DNA of 64,000 nucleotides from Tsuneonella sp. CC-YZS046 (GTDB lineage: Bacteria > Pseudomonadota > Alphaproteobacteria > Sphingomonadales > Sphingomonadaceae), in contig NZ_CP141590.1 in NCBI RefSeq assembly GCF_035581365.1, positions 2,476,001 to 2,540,000 of the forward strand. The letters are read 5' to 3'. The notes under the pieces are model-generated. The model had not been told where the DNA came from. It was given only the letters and a program-made list of their open reading frames with translations, and searched no databases. This document shows, piece after piece, positions 15,388 to 23,581 of the stretch. A program made the translations under genes and the position numbers. How positions within the stretch are numbered: the stretch's first letter is position 1; each line of letters starts with the position of its first letter.

Positions 15388-16545
15388 ATGTCGTTCCTCT
15401 CCACCATCGCCGCCGCCTTCAAGGGCGGGGACGCGGGCCGCATGCCGCTCGCCCGCAGTGTGACATCCCCTTGGGCCTATGCCTTCGAGCGGGCGGGCCC
15501 GGCACCGCCCTACGAATATCGCCGCGCGGTGGGCCGCGCCTATATCGAGAACCCGGTGGCGCAGCGCGCCGTGCGGCTGGTGGCCGAAGGGGTGGGCAAT
15601 GCCCCGCTGCTGTCGGATGACGAGCGGCTGCTGCCGCTGGTCGCGGCCACCAGCGCCGGGCAATCGCTGCTGGAAACGCTGGCGGCGCAGGTGCTGCTAC
15701 ATGGCAACGGCTATGTGCAGATATTGAAGGACGCCGCCGGGCAGCCGCTGGAGCTGTTCGCCCTGCGCCCGGAACGGGTATCGGTGGTGCCCGATCCGCA
15801 GGGCTGGCCCGCAGCCTATGCCTACAAGGCGGGGGACCGCACCGTGCAGATCCCGCTGGAGGATGACGGCGGCTGGCCCAATTTGATCCACATCCGGACC
15901 TTCCATCCCGCCTGCGACCATTATGGCGCGGGCTGCCTTTCCGCGGCGGAACAGGCGGTGGCGATCCACAATGCCGCCGCCGCGTGGAACCGGGCCTTGC
16001 TGGAGAACGCCGCGCGGCCCTCCGGCGCGCTGCTGCTCGATCCGGGCGAGAGCGGCGGGCTGACCGCCGATCAGTTCGAGCGGCTGAAGGCGGAGCTCGC
16101 CACCGCCTTCTCGGGGCAGGCCAATGCCGGGCGGCCGATGCTGCTGGAAGGCGGGCTGAAATGGCAGAGCCTGTCGATGACCCCGGCCGACATGGATTTC
16201 GCCGGGCTGAAGGCTGCGGCGGCGCGCGATATCGCGCTGGCTTTCGGGGTGCCGCCGATGCTGCTCGGCCTGCCGGGCGATTCGACCTATGCCAATTACC
16301 GCGAGGCCAACCGCGCGCTGTGGCGGCTCACCCTGCTGCCGCTGGCGGGCAAGATCCTCTCCGCCCTGTGCGAAGGGCTGGCCCCGTGGTTCCCCAAGGC
16401 GCGGCTGACGGTGGACCTCGATCATATTCCCGCCCTCGCCGAGGATCGCGAGCGCTTGTGGGCGCAGCTTTCCGCCGCCGATTTCCTGAGCGACGCGGAA
16501 AAGCGGGAAATGCTGGGCCTCCAGCCCGCGCAAGGAGACGCATGA
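15388..16545 (+). CDS. GTA gp3 HK97-type portal protein
   Basis: 385 residues from ATG 15388. The portal family is recognised by NPVAQRAVRLVAEGVGNAPL near the start, LLHGNGYVQIL, ELFALRPERV, and the C-terminal AARDIALAFGVPPMLLG then YANYREANRALW. Twelve copies would form the ring through which DNA enters the capsid and to which the tail connector binds. An earlier in-frame start at 15178 would lie inside the terminase gene and is rejected. The stop overlaps the next ATG (ATGA). Confidence 0.95.
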   Translation: MSFLSTIAAAFKGGDAGRMPLARSVTSPWAYAFERAGPAPPYEYRRAVGRAYIENPVAQRAVRLVAEGVGNAPLLSDDERLLPLVAATSAGQSLLETLAAQVLLHGNGYVQILKDAAGQPLELFALRPERVSVVPDPQGWPAAYAYKAGDRTVQIPLEDDGGWPNLIHIRTFHPACDHYGAGCLSAAEQAVAIHNAAAAWNRALLENAARPSGALLLDPGESGGLTADQFERLKAELATAFSGQANAGRPMLLEGGLKWQSLSMTPADMDFAGLKAAAARDIALAFGVPPMLLGLPGDSTYANYREANRALWRLTLLPLAGKILSALCEGLAPWFPKARLTVDLDHIPALAEDRERLWAQLSAADFLSDAEKREMLGLQPAQGDA

Positions 16546-16853
16546 TGAGCACGGAAGGAACACTGGCGCGGCTGGCCGCCCAGGCCGCCGAAGGAGGGGG
16601 CGAGCTTGCCGCCCTGCGGACCCTGATCGCGGAAGCCGGCGAGCTGGGCGCGGATCGCGCGCTCGCCCGGCTCGGCCTGGCCGATGAAGGCGCGCGGGCG
16701 GACATCGACGAGCTGCGCGTGCTGCTGCGGGCTTGGCGCGACGCCAAGGCCAGCGCCTGGAAGGCAACGCTGGACTGGGCGGTGCGCGGCTGCCTCGCCC
16801 TGCTGCTGGTCGGCATCGCCATGCGGCTGGGGGTCGGAGGGCTGCTGCGATGA
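16542..16853 (+). CDS. DUF6127-like small membrane protein of the GTA cluster
   Basis: 103 residues after an AAGGAGA Shine-Dalgarno that lies within the end of the portal gene. The N-terminal 65 residues are helical and Ala/Leu-rich with LRAWRDAKASAWKATL. One membrane helix follows (GCLALLLVGIAMRLG), with a short C-terminus. This matches a small protein conserved between portal and protease in sphingomonad GTA clusters (DUF6127, from memory). It could anchor prohead assembly to the membrane or be a lysis-type protein, but neither is shown. It overlaps both neighbours by 4 bases. Confidence 0.7.
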   Translation: MMSTEGTLARLAAQAAEGGGELAALRTLIAEAGELGADRALARLGLADEGARADIDELRVLLRAWRDAKASAWKATLDWAVRGCLALLLVGIAMRLGVGGLLR

Positions 16854-17275
16854 ACGGCCTTAGCTCCCCTCTCTCACCCGGCCCCCTGCGCCTCGCCGGC
16901 TACGCCGCACTGTTCGACGTGGCGGATGGCGCGCGGGATACGATCCGGCCTGGCGCGTTCCGCCGCACTCTGGCCGGGCGCGGCGAGCCGCTGCCGCTGT
17001 TGTGGCAGCATCGCCCCGGCCAGCGCATCGGCTGGATCGAGCGCGTGGAGGAAGACCGGCGCGGCCTGCGCGTGATCGCCCGGCTGGACGACCCGCAAAC
17101 CCGGGCCGCCGTGGCGCTCCGCAGCCGGGAGATCGGCGGCCTCAGCTTCGGCTATCGCGCCCGCCGATATGAACGCAGCGGCAAGGGCCGCCTGCTGCAC
17201 GACATAGACCTGTTCGAGATCAGCCTCGTCAGCCACCCGCTCCAGCAAGGAGCACGGGTGCATATGATCGCCTGA
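16850..17275 (+). CDS. GTA gp4 prohead protease
   Basis: 141 residues. The serine-protease signature of the HK97 prohead protease family is intact: His in LWQHRPGQRIG, Ser in IGGLSFGYRA and the DLFEISLVSHP segment that brings the last catalytic residues. The enzyme would trim the scaffold-like N-terminus of the capsid protein during maturation. The short length fits GTA proteases. The gene ends the first run of overlapping genes and is followed by a strong terminator. Confidence 0.95.
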   Translation: MNGLSSPLSPGPLRLAGYAALFDVADGARDTIRPGAFRRTLAGRGEPLPLLWQHRPGQRIGWIERVEEDRRGLRVIARLDDPQTRAAVALRSREIGGLSFGYRARRYERSGKGRLLHDIDLFEISLVSHPLQQGARVHMIA

Positions 17276-17306
17276 TACCCATCGCGAAACATCCCACTCT
17301 CCCGAC

Positions 17307-17331
17307 GGCCGCCATCAAGGCGGCCTTTTTT
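17307..17331 (+). terminator. Strong intrinsic terminator between protease and capsid genes
   Basis: GGCCGCC and GGCGGCC form a perfect 7-bp stem around a 5-base loop and are followed at once by six T. It sits 22 bases before the capsid ATG, inside what otherwise looks like one GTA operon. It is the best-formed terminator of the plus strand in the window. Confidence 0.9.
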
Positions 17332-17353
17332 ATGCAGAAAGGTGAACTGCCCC

Positions 17354-18493
17354 ATGGATATGGAAATGGAACATGAGACCGAAGCGCTGGCCGCCAGCTT
17401 CGATATCGTCGCGCGCCAGGATGCGGCCGAAGGCGCGATCAAGCTGTTGCGCTCCGACGTGGACGAGGTGAAGGCCCGGCTCGACCGGGTCAGCCGCGCC
17501 GCCGCCCGCCCCGCGCTGGACGGCGCGCGCAGCGACATCGAGGTCAAGAGCTTCGTCGACAATTACCTGCGGCATGGCCGCGAGACGGAGTTCAAGTCGC
17601 TGAATGCAACCGTCCTTGCCGATGGCGGCTATGCCGTCCCGCGCGAAATCGACGCGCTGATCGCCAGCGAATTGAAGGAGATCAGCCCGATCCGCTCGAT
17701 CGCGCAAGTGGTGCAGACCGGCAGCGCCGGTTACCGCAAGCTCCTCGCCACGGGCGGCACCGCCAGCGGCTGGGTCAGCGAGACGGCGGGACGGCCGGAG
17801 ACGGACGCACCGAAATTCGCCGAGATCGCCCCGCCCACCGGCGAGCTTTACGCCAATCCGGCGGCGAGCCAGGCCATGCTGGACGATGCCGCCTTCGATC
17901 TGGAAGGCTGGCTGGCCAGCGAGATCGCGATGGAATTCGCCCGGGCGGAAGGCGCGGCCTTCGTCAACGGATCGGGCGTCAACCGGCCCAAGGGCTTCCT
18001 CGCCGCGCCGGTTTCGACCGCGAGCGACGCGGCGCGGGCTTTCGGCACGCTGCAATATGTCGGCTCCGGCGATACGGCCGGGCTGGGCACCATGATGGAA
18101 ATCGTCCTGATCGATCTGGTCCACACCATGAAGGCCGGCCATCGCCAGGGCGCAAGCTGGGTGATGAACTCCGCCACGCTGGCCGAGGTGCGCAAGCTCA
18201 AGACGGCGGACGGCGCCTTCCTGTGGCAGCCGGGGCTGGTGGAAGGCCAGCCGGACCGCCTGCTCGGCTATCCGGTGGTGGAAGCCGAGGACATGCCCGA
18301 TATCGCGGCGGGCGCCTTCCCCATCGCCTTCGGCAATTTCAAGGCCGGCTATCTGATCGCGGAACGCAGCGCGACCACGATCCTGCGCGATCCCTTCACC
18401 AACAAGCCCTTCGTCCATTTCTACGCCACCCGGCGCGTGGGCGGGCAGGTGCTGGATAGCGCCGCGATCAAGCTGCTGAAGATCGAGGAGTAG
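17354..18493 (+). CDS. GTA gp5 HK97-fold major capsid protein
   Basis: 379 residues from ATG 17354 with AAAGGTG upstream. A GTG at 17342 would add four residues. Residues 1-65 form a charged coiled-coil delta domain, the part normally removed by the protease. The mature region starts near VKSFVDNYLRHGRETEFKSL and contains GGYAVPREIDALI, VSETAGRPETDAP, the E-loop and P-domain segments, and RRVGGQVLDSAAIKLL at the end. This is the usual order of HK97 capsids. Hundreds of copies would make the GTA head. The gene is bracketed by a terminator upstream and a GC hairpin (18515-18528) downstream. Confidence 0.95.
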   Translation: MDMEMEHETEALAASFDIVARQDAAEGAIKLLRSDVDEVKARLDRVSRAAARPALDGARSDIEVKSFVDNYLRHGRETEFKSLNATVLADGGYAVPREIDALIASELKEISPIRSIAQVVQTGSAGYRKLLATGGTASGWVSETAGRPETDAPKFAEIAPPTGELYANPAASQAMLDDAAFDLEGWLASEIAMEFARAEGAAFVNGSGVNRPKGFLAAPVSTASDAARAFGTLQYVGSGDTAGLGTMMEIVLIDLVHTMKAGHRQGASWVMNSATLAEVRKLKTADGAFLWQPGLVEGQPDRLLGYPVVEAEDMPDIAAGAFPIAFGNFKAGYLIAERSATTILRDPFTNKPFVHFYATRRVGGQVLDSAAIKLLKIEE

Positions 18494-18569
18494 TTTTTCC
18501 TTACGTGCCCGCGCGGGCCATCTGGCCCACGCCGGCGCATGAGGCCAAATAAAAAGAAAGGAAACCGCG

Positions 18570-19118
18570 ATGAAGCGGACGATCATCACTCCCGCCGCAT
18601 TGCCGGATGCCGCGCTGGACGAGCTGAAAGCCTGGCTCGCCATCACCACCGCACAGGACGATGACCCGCTGCGAGCCTTGCTGCGCGCCGCGCTGGAGCT
18701 GTGCGAGGCCTTCACCGGCCGCATGCCCCTGGAAGCCGCCTGTGAGGAAATGCTGCCCGCCTGCGGCGGCTGGCAGTCGCTTTCGACCAGGCCGGTGCAG
18801 GCGGTCACCCAGGTCGAAGGCATTCCCGCCGATGGCGCGCGCTTCGCCCTGCCTTCTCCGGATTACGCAATCGATCTCGACGCGGATGGCGGGGCGAGCC
18901 TGCGCCTGCTGCGCCAGGGCAGCGCGGGGCGGATCGCGGTCCGCTTCGTGGCCGGACTGGCCCCCGGCTGGGCGGAGTTGCCCGATGGCATCCGCCATGG
19001 GGTGATCCGCCTGGCGGCCCATCATTATCGCCAGCGCGATCTCGACGCCATGCAGGCCGTTCCACCCGCCGCCGTGGCGGCGCTGTGGCGGCCCTGGCGC
19101 CGGATGCGGCTGGGATGA
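18570..19118 (+). CDS. GTA gp6 head-tail connector
   Basis: 182 residues. The N-terminal half (ALDELKAWLAITTAQDDDPLRALLRAA, given in part) is the helical gp6-like connector domain seen in phage head-tail adaptors. The rest carries a beta-rich insertion and a C-terminal HGVIRLAAHHYRQRD helix. Twelve copies would sit under the portal. The Shine-Dalgarno AAAGGAAA lies 7 bases upstream of the ATG. The stop overlaps the next small gene by 4 bases. Confidence 0.85.
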   Translation: MKRTIITPAALPDAALDELKAWLAITTAQDDDPLRALLRAALELCEAFTGRMPLEAACEEMLPACGGWQSLSTRPVQAVTQVEGIPADGARFALPSPDYAIDLDADGGASLRLLRQGSAGRIAVRFVAGLAPGWAELPDGIRHGVIRLAAHHYRQRDLDAMQAVPPAAVAALWRPWRRMRLG

Positions 19119-19285
19119 TCGCGGCCAGGCTGCGTTCGGGCGGCAGCGCCTTCGCCGCCGGCCTTGCCCGCAAGGCCGCACTGCTGGCGCAAGCCCATGC
19201 GGAACAACGCCTGCTGGCGCGGCGGGCCGACCCTCTGCGCTGGCGCATGGCCCGCCTGCTCTGGCCCCTGTTCACGAAAGGCTGA
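19115..19285 (+). CDS. Short basic protein in GTA cluster (gp7 position)
   Basis: 56 residues starting in the gp6 stop (ATGA) and ending 5 bases before gp8. It is Ala/Leu/Arg-rich with LARKAALLAQAHAEQRLLAR, predicted to be a single amphipathic helix, and has no recognised domain. Its position matches the unassigned gp7 of the Rhodobacter cluster. Tight coupling on both sides argues that it is translated. No function can be given. Confidence 0.55.
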   Translation: MIAARLRSGGSAFAAGLARKAALLAQAHAEQRLLARRADPLRWRMARLLWPLFTKG

Positions 19286-19290
19286 CCACC

Positions 19291-19680
19291 ATGGAAATCC
19301 CCTTGCGCGCGGCGCTGCTGGCCTGGCTTCGCGCCGATCCGGCGCTGGCGCCCAACCTCAATATCGCCACCGAGGAAGCGCCGGTGCGCGCCCATCCGCC
19401 GTGGCTGAACATAGCGGCGAGCGCCAGCAGCGACTGGAGCGCCAAGGACCGTATCGGGCGGGAAGTGCGGATCGCACTGGAACTCCATTGCCGGGGCAAC
19501 GATCCGGCCACTGCCGCCGATCTCGTCCGGGCGATCGAGGCACGGATCGCCAGCCTGCCGCGCGCACAGGCCGGGTTTGCCCTCGTCACCGCGCAATTCC
19601 TGCGCGCCCGCGCCGAACAGCGCGCCAACAACACCCGCGCGGTGCTGCTCGAATACCGCTTCCGCGTTCTTGCGGACTGA
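19291..19680 (+). CDS. GTA gp8, DUF3168 tail-completion protein
   Basis: 129 residues. LRAALLAWLRADPALAP at the start, DWSAKDRIGREVRIALELHC in the middle, and the final NNTRAVLLEYRFRV strand are typical of DUF3168. In phages this family closes the head-tail joint or ends the tail tube (neck protein). It lies between the connector and the major tail protein, as in the Rhodobacter GTA. Confidence 0.9.
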   Translation: MEIPLRAALLAWLRADPALAPNLNIATEEAPVRAHPPWLNIAASASSDWSAKDRIGREVRIALELHCRGNDPATAADLVRAIEARIASLPRAQAGFALVTAQFLRARAEQRANNTRAVLLEYRFRVLAD

Positions 19681-19701
19681 TCCACTTCAAGGAGACAGAT
19701 C

Positions 19702-20109
19702 ATGACAGCCCAGAAAGGCAGCGCCTTCCTCCTCAAGATCGGGGATGGCGCGATACCCCTCGCCTACCGCACCGTCGCGGGCCTGCGCACCACGCAGATG
19801 AGCATCAATGGCGACACGGTGGTCGTCACCAACAAGGGATCGGGCGGCTGGCGCGAGCTGCTCTCCGGCGCGGGCACGCGCTCCGTCACTGTCAATGCCG
19901 CCGGGATCTTCCTCGGCAGCGATGCCGAAACAGCGATCCGCGCCAACGCCCTGGCCGGAACCCTGGACGATTACGAATTGTCGTTCGAGGATGGCGAGAA
20001 GCTGCATGGCCGCTTCCTGATCCAGCGGCTGGACTATGCCGGGGATTTCAATGGCGAGCGCAATTATGCGCTGGTGCTGGAAAGCTCCGGCCCGGTGGTG
20101 CCGGCATGA
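19702..20109 (+). CDS. GTA gp9 major tail tube protein (TP901-1 type)
   Basis: 135 residues after a strong AAGGAGA Shine-Dalgarno. The tube-protein pattern is seen in AQKGSAFLLKIGDG, VAGLRTTQMSINGDTVVVTNK, GWRELLSGAGTRSVTVNAAG and FLIQRLDYAGDFNGE. Stacked hexamers would form the tail tube. The stop overlaps gp10 (ATGA). The good ribosome-binding site fits the high copy number needed. Confidence 0.95.
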   Translation: MTAQKGSAFLLKIGDGAIPLAYRTVAGLRTTQMSINGDTVVVTNKGSGGWRELLSGAGTRSVTVNAAGIFLGSDAETAIRANALAGTLDDYELSFEDGEKLHGRFLIQRLDYAGDFNGERNYALVLESSGPVVPA

Positions 20110-20420
20110 CCGGCTTTGCCAATCCCCTGCGCGGGGAAGCGCAATTGCCCATCGCCGGGGCGCCGCGCCTGCTGCGCCCCAGCTTCACCGCGCTGGTCGC
20201 CGCGGAAGAGGAACTCGGCCCGCTGTTCGCACTGGTCGAGCGCGCCGGAGCCGGGCAGCTTCGCCTTGCCGAGATCGCCGCGCTGTTCTGGCACTGCCTT
20301 GCGGACAGGCAGGGCATCACGCGCGAGCAGGTGGGCGCGGCCGTGCTGGAGGCGGGCCTCGCGGCCACCGCCACGCCGCTGCGCATGCTGCTCGGCGAGA
20401 TCCTGCGCGGGCAGCAATGA
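20106..20420 (+). CDS. GTA gp10 tail assembly protein
   Basis: 104 residues of the gene-transfer-agent gp10 family: NPLRGEAQLPIAG, then LRPSFTALVAAEEELG and LAEIAALFWHCLADR. It resembles the tail assembly chaperones encoded just before the tape measure in siphophages. It overlaps gp9 and the next chaperone-like gene by 4 bases each. Confidence 0.85.
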   Translation: MTGFANPLRGEAQLPIAGAPRLLRPSFTALVAAEEELGPLFALVERAGAGQLRLAEIAALFWHCLADRQGITREQVGAAVLEAGLAATATPLRMLLGEILRGQQ

Positions 20421-20614
20421 ACCGGGCGTTCGGGCCAGCCGCCCTGCGTCTCTGCGCTTTCGCCGCACAGCTGCTGGGCTGGCGGCCCGCCCACTTCTGG
20501 AACGCAACCCCGGCCGAGCTGGCGGCAGCGCTCGTCCCCTGCGCGGCGGACGGCGCAACCCCACTGAGCCGGGCGGAACTGCAAACCCTGCTGGAGCAAG
20601 AGAATGACGGATGA
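20417..20614 (+). CDS. Small tail assembly chaperone
   Basis: 65 residues starting in the gp10 stop. GWRPAHFWNATPAELAAAL matches the short DUF2376/tail-chaperone proteins at this place in GTA clusters (gp10.1 in Rhodobacter). Together with gp10 it probably coats the tape-measure protein. No slippery frameshift site is needed here because the gene has its own ATG. It overlaps the tape-measure gene by 11 bases. Confidence 0.8.
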   Translation: MNRAFGPAALRLCAFAAQLLGWRPAHFWNATPAELAAALVPCAADGATPLSRAELQTLLEQENDG

Positions 20615-21197
20615 TCCGGTCGACACGCTGCTGGTGGAGGTTCGCGCCGGCACCCAGGGCTTCGCCAGCGATATTCAGGCGATGCGGGCCAATCTGGATG
20701 CCACGCTGTTCGATGGCTTCTCCCGCGCCGGGTCTGTGCTGGAACGCGGCCTGATTTCCGCCATCGGCCGTAGCAGCACGGGTTTCGACGACCTCAAGCG
20801 CGTCGCCCTGCGCACCATGGACGAGATCGCCGCCCGCGCGGTACAGGCTGGCCTGGGCTCGATCGGCGTGGGCATGGCCGGAGCGGGCAATGGCGCACTC
20901 GGCCTGGGCAGCCTGCTCTCCGGCACGCTGGGCGTGATCCTCGGCCTGCCGGGCCGGGCGATGGGCGGGTCCGTCTCGCCCGGACGCCCCTATCTCGTCG
21001 GCGAACGCGGGCCGGAACTCTTCGTGCCGACCAGCGCCGGACAGGTCGAGAATGGCCTGAGCGGGAACGCGCGCCAGCCGCGCGAGGTGCGGGTGGCGAT
21101 CCAGCTTGCCGCGCCGCGCGGCGCGTCCGCTCCGGTGGCCCTGCAACGTTCGGCCCGGCAAGTGGCCAGCTCGGTGCGCAAGGCGTTGATGGGATAA
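20604..21197 (+). CDS. GTA gp11 short tape-measure protein
   Basis: 197 residues, short for a tape measure but typical of GTAs, which have short tails. The N-terminal helical part starts with VDTLLVEVRAGTQGFASDI. A hydrophobic Gly-rich stretch follows (GSLLSGTLGVILGLPGRAM). The C-terminus holds GRPYLVGERGPELFVP, the signature found near the end of many tape-measure proteins. It would set tail length and pass into or through the recipient envelope during DNA delivery. Confidence 0.9.
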   Translation: MTDDPVDTLLVEVRAGTQGFASDIQAMRANLDATLFDGFSRAGSVLERGLISAIGRSSTGFDDLKRVALRTMDEIAARAVQAGLGSIGVGMAGAGNGALGLGSLLSGTLGVILGLPGRAMGGSVSPGRPYLVGERGPELFVPTSAGQVENGLSGNARQPREVRVAIQLAAPRGASAPVALQRSARQVASSVRKALMG

Positions 21198-21244
21198 CCC
21201 GCCTCGTCTTCCTTCTTTCACCCCTCACTCCAAAGGAAACGAAC

Positions 21245-23581
21245 ATGGCATTCTGGCTCGCCCGCCGGCGTGACGGGCAGGATTCGGAGTGGATACAGCG
21301 CTTCGACCCGCGCTTCTGGACGGTCAATTTCCCCCGCCCAATGATGGCTTCGGTGGTGACGACCGCCCCCGATGCGCTGCGGATGGATGTGGAATTCCAC
21401 CGCAGGAGCGACCTTGCCGGGCTGATCTGGGAAAGCGAGGACAACTTCGACCATCCGCTGCTCGCCTACGCCACCGACCGCGATTATTCGCGCACCGCGC
21501 TGCGCTTTCGCTGGACCTCCTCCGGCATCCTGCCGCTCGATGCGCCGAACGGCCCCGCCCTTACCATCGAAGGGCGCAATGCCACGGGGGGCGAGACGCG
21601 CTGGTATGTGCGGCTGTGGAACTACGCGCAGGGCACGCCCGAGGATGCGCAGATCGCCATCCCCTTCTCCGCGCTGACTTCCGGCTGGTCCTCCGACGAT
21701 CCCTCCGCGACCGAGGTCCACCCGGCCGACATCGACCGGATGTTCATCTCGCTCGCGCCGCCGGGCTTCGTGCCGGAAGACGATACGCCGCTGGAGACAC
21801 GCGCGGACGGCTGGCTCGAACTGACCAACATCGCCTGCGAGGGCGACCGGCCCATGCTCGAGGCGGGCGACGTGATGCTGCCGCCGCATGGCATCCAGAT
21901 CGCCACGGCCTATGACGACAGCTACAATCTGACCCCCGAGCGGATACTGCGCAATATTCGCGGCCTCGGCTATCGCGGGCGGATCGTTCATTACGTGGGG
22001 ATGAGCCATTTCTTCCGGCTGGTTGCGGAAGAAGGCGCGATGCTGGCCGATCCGGCGGGCACGCTCTGCAATCCGGGCCGCCAGTGGCACCAGGCCTATT
22101 TCGCGGAATGCGCGCGGCAAGGCTACCAGCCGATCGCATCGCTTTCCTACGAGCTGTTCGCCGACCATTGCCCCGATGGCTGGCGGCAGCGCGCGGTGGA
22201 TGGTGCCCCCGCCCTGACCGGCTGGGTGCCGCCATCCACCTTGCTTTCGCCCGCCCATACGGAGGCGATGAGCTGGCTGCGGGCCGTCGCCGCCCATTTC
22301 GTCGCCCTGCTGGAGGAGGCCGGATTGCCGGTGCTGTTCCAGATCGGGGAGCCATGGTGGTGGACCTTCGCCGATGGGCGGATCTGCCTTTATGACGAGG
22401 CCGCGCGCCTGGCCTTGGGCAGTGAAGGCGAGCCGCCCGAAATCGCCGATATGCGGGCCCCGCTGGACGCAGCCCAGCTGGCCCTGCTTGATGCGGCGGG
22501 CGCGCTGCTCGCCCAATCGACGGCGGATCTGACCGCGACGATCCGTGCCGCCGCCACCGGCCCGGCCGAAGTGCTACTGCTGGCCTTCACGCCGACGATC
22601 CTCGATCCCGCCATGCCCGAGCTGCGCCGGGCCAACCTGCCGCCCGGCTGGGCCTGGCCTGCCTTCGACCGGCTGCAGCTGGAGGATTACGACTGGCTGA
22701 CCGGCGGGGCGGAAGCGCAGCGGCGGGCAGCCTATCAATGGGTGCAGGATCGCCTCGGCTATCCGGTCGAAAACCAGGATTATTTCTCCGGCTTCGTGCT
22801 GCTGGCGGACAATGCCGAAAGCTACTGGCCGAAGATCGACGCCGCGCTGGACGAAGCACAAACGCGCGGCTTGAGCCAGCGCTTCGTCTGGGCGCTGCCC
22901 CAGGTCAATCGCGATGGCTACACCCGCCTCGCATATTCTCAGGACAACGATATGCAAGCCTTCGACGATGTGCCCTATCCGCTGGCGTTGGGGCGCGATG
23001 CCTCGGTCTGCCCGGAATTTTCCACCTCCGTCGCAGTCACCGCCTCCGGCCATGAGCGCCGCGGCAGCCTGTGGGCCGACGCCAGGCTCCGCTTCGATGT
23101 CGGGCCGGGCATCCGCTCCGAGGAAGAACTGGGCGTGCTGATCGCCTTCTTCCGGGCAAGGCGCGGGGCGGCGCGCGGCTTCCGCCTGACCGATCCGTTC
23201 GACTTCAGCTCGAATGGCGGCACGGCCCCGCCGACCGGCGCCGATCAGCTGCTCGGCATCGGGGACGGGGCGACCGCCAGCTTCCAGCTGGTGAAGCGCT
23301 ATGGCGAAGAGCCGGACCCGCAGCTGCGCCGCATAACGCGCCCGCAGCCCGGCACCGTGTCCATCAGCGTAGATGGGGTGGAAGCCGGCGGATGGACCCT
23401 CGAACCGGGCGGGCGCGTAGTCTTCGCCAGCGCTCCGACCACGGGCGCGGTGATCCGGGCGGGCTTCCTGTTCGATGTGCCGGTGCGTTTCGCCGAGGAC
23501 CGGCTGGACATCGCCGGCGCCAATTTCCGCGCGGGCGAAGCACCGAGCGTTCCCCTGATCGAAATTCGCGAGGCGGTATGA
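21245..23581 (+). CDS. GTA gp12 (DUF2460) fused to a large TIM-barrel-like N-terminal region
   Basis: 778 residues, over three times the usual gp12. Residues from about 577 onward are the classic distal tail protein DUF2460/TIGR02217: YPLALGRDASVCPEFSTSV, ERRGSLWADARLRFD and FRARRGAARGFRLTDPFDF. Residues 1-210 look like a beta-sandwich. Residues 215-560 (IQIATAYDDSYNLTPERIL, GEPWWWTFADGR, LQLEDYDWLTGG) look like an alpha/beta barrel of glycoside-hydrolase type. That fold is inferred from motif spacing only. The added part could bind or cut surface glycans of recipient cells. It overlaps gp13 by 4 bases. Confidence 0.85.
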   Translation: MAFWLARRRDGQDSEWIQRFDPRFWTVNFPRPMMASVVTTAPDALRMDVEFHRRSDLAGLIWESEDNFDHPLLAYATDRDYSRTALRFRWTSSGILPLDAPNGPALTIEGRNATGGETRWYVRLWNYAQGTPEDAQIAIPFSALTSGWSSDDPSATEVHPADIDRMFISLAPPGFVPEDDTPLETRADGWLELTNIACEGDRPMLEAGDVMLPPHGIQIATAYDDSYNLTPERILRNIRGLGYRGRIVHYVGMSHFFRLVAEEGAMLADPAGTLCNPGRQWHQAYFAECARQGYQPIASLSYELFADHCPDGWRQRAVDGAPALTGWVPPSTLLSPAHTEAMSWLRAVAAHFVALLEEAGLPVLFQIGEPWWWTFADGRICLYDEAARLALGSEGEPPEIADMRAPLDAAQLALLDAAGALLAQSTADLTATIRAAATGPAEVLLLAFTPTILDPAMPELRRANLPPGWAWPAFDRLQLEDYDWLTGGAEAQRRAAYQWVQDRLGYPVENQDYFSGFVLLADNAESYWPKIDAALDEAQTRGLSQRFVWALPQVNRDGYTRLAYSQDNDMQAFDDVPYPLALGRDASVCPEFSTSVAVTASGHERRGSLWADARLRFDVGPGIRSEEELGVLIAFFRARRGAARGFRLTDPFDFSSNGGTAPPTGADQLLGIGDGATASFQLVKRYGEEPDPQLRRITRPQPGTVSISVDGVEAGGWTLEPGGRVVFASAPTTGAVIRAGFLFDVPVRFAEDRLDIAGANFRAGEAPSVPLIEIREAV

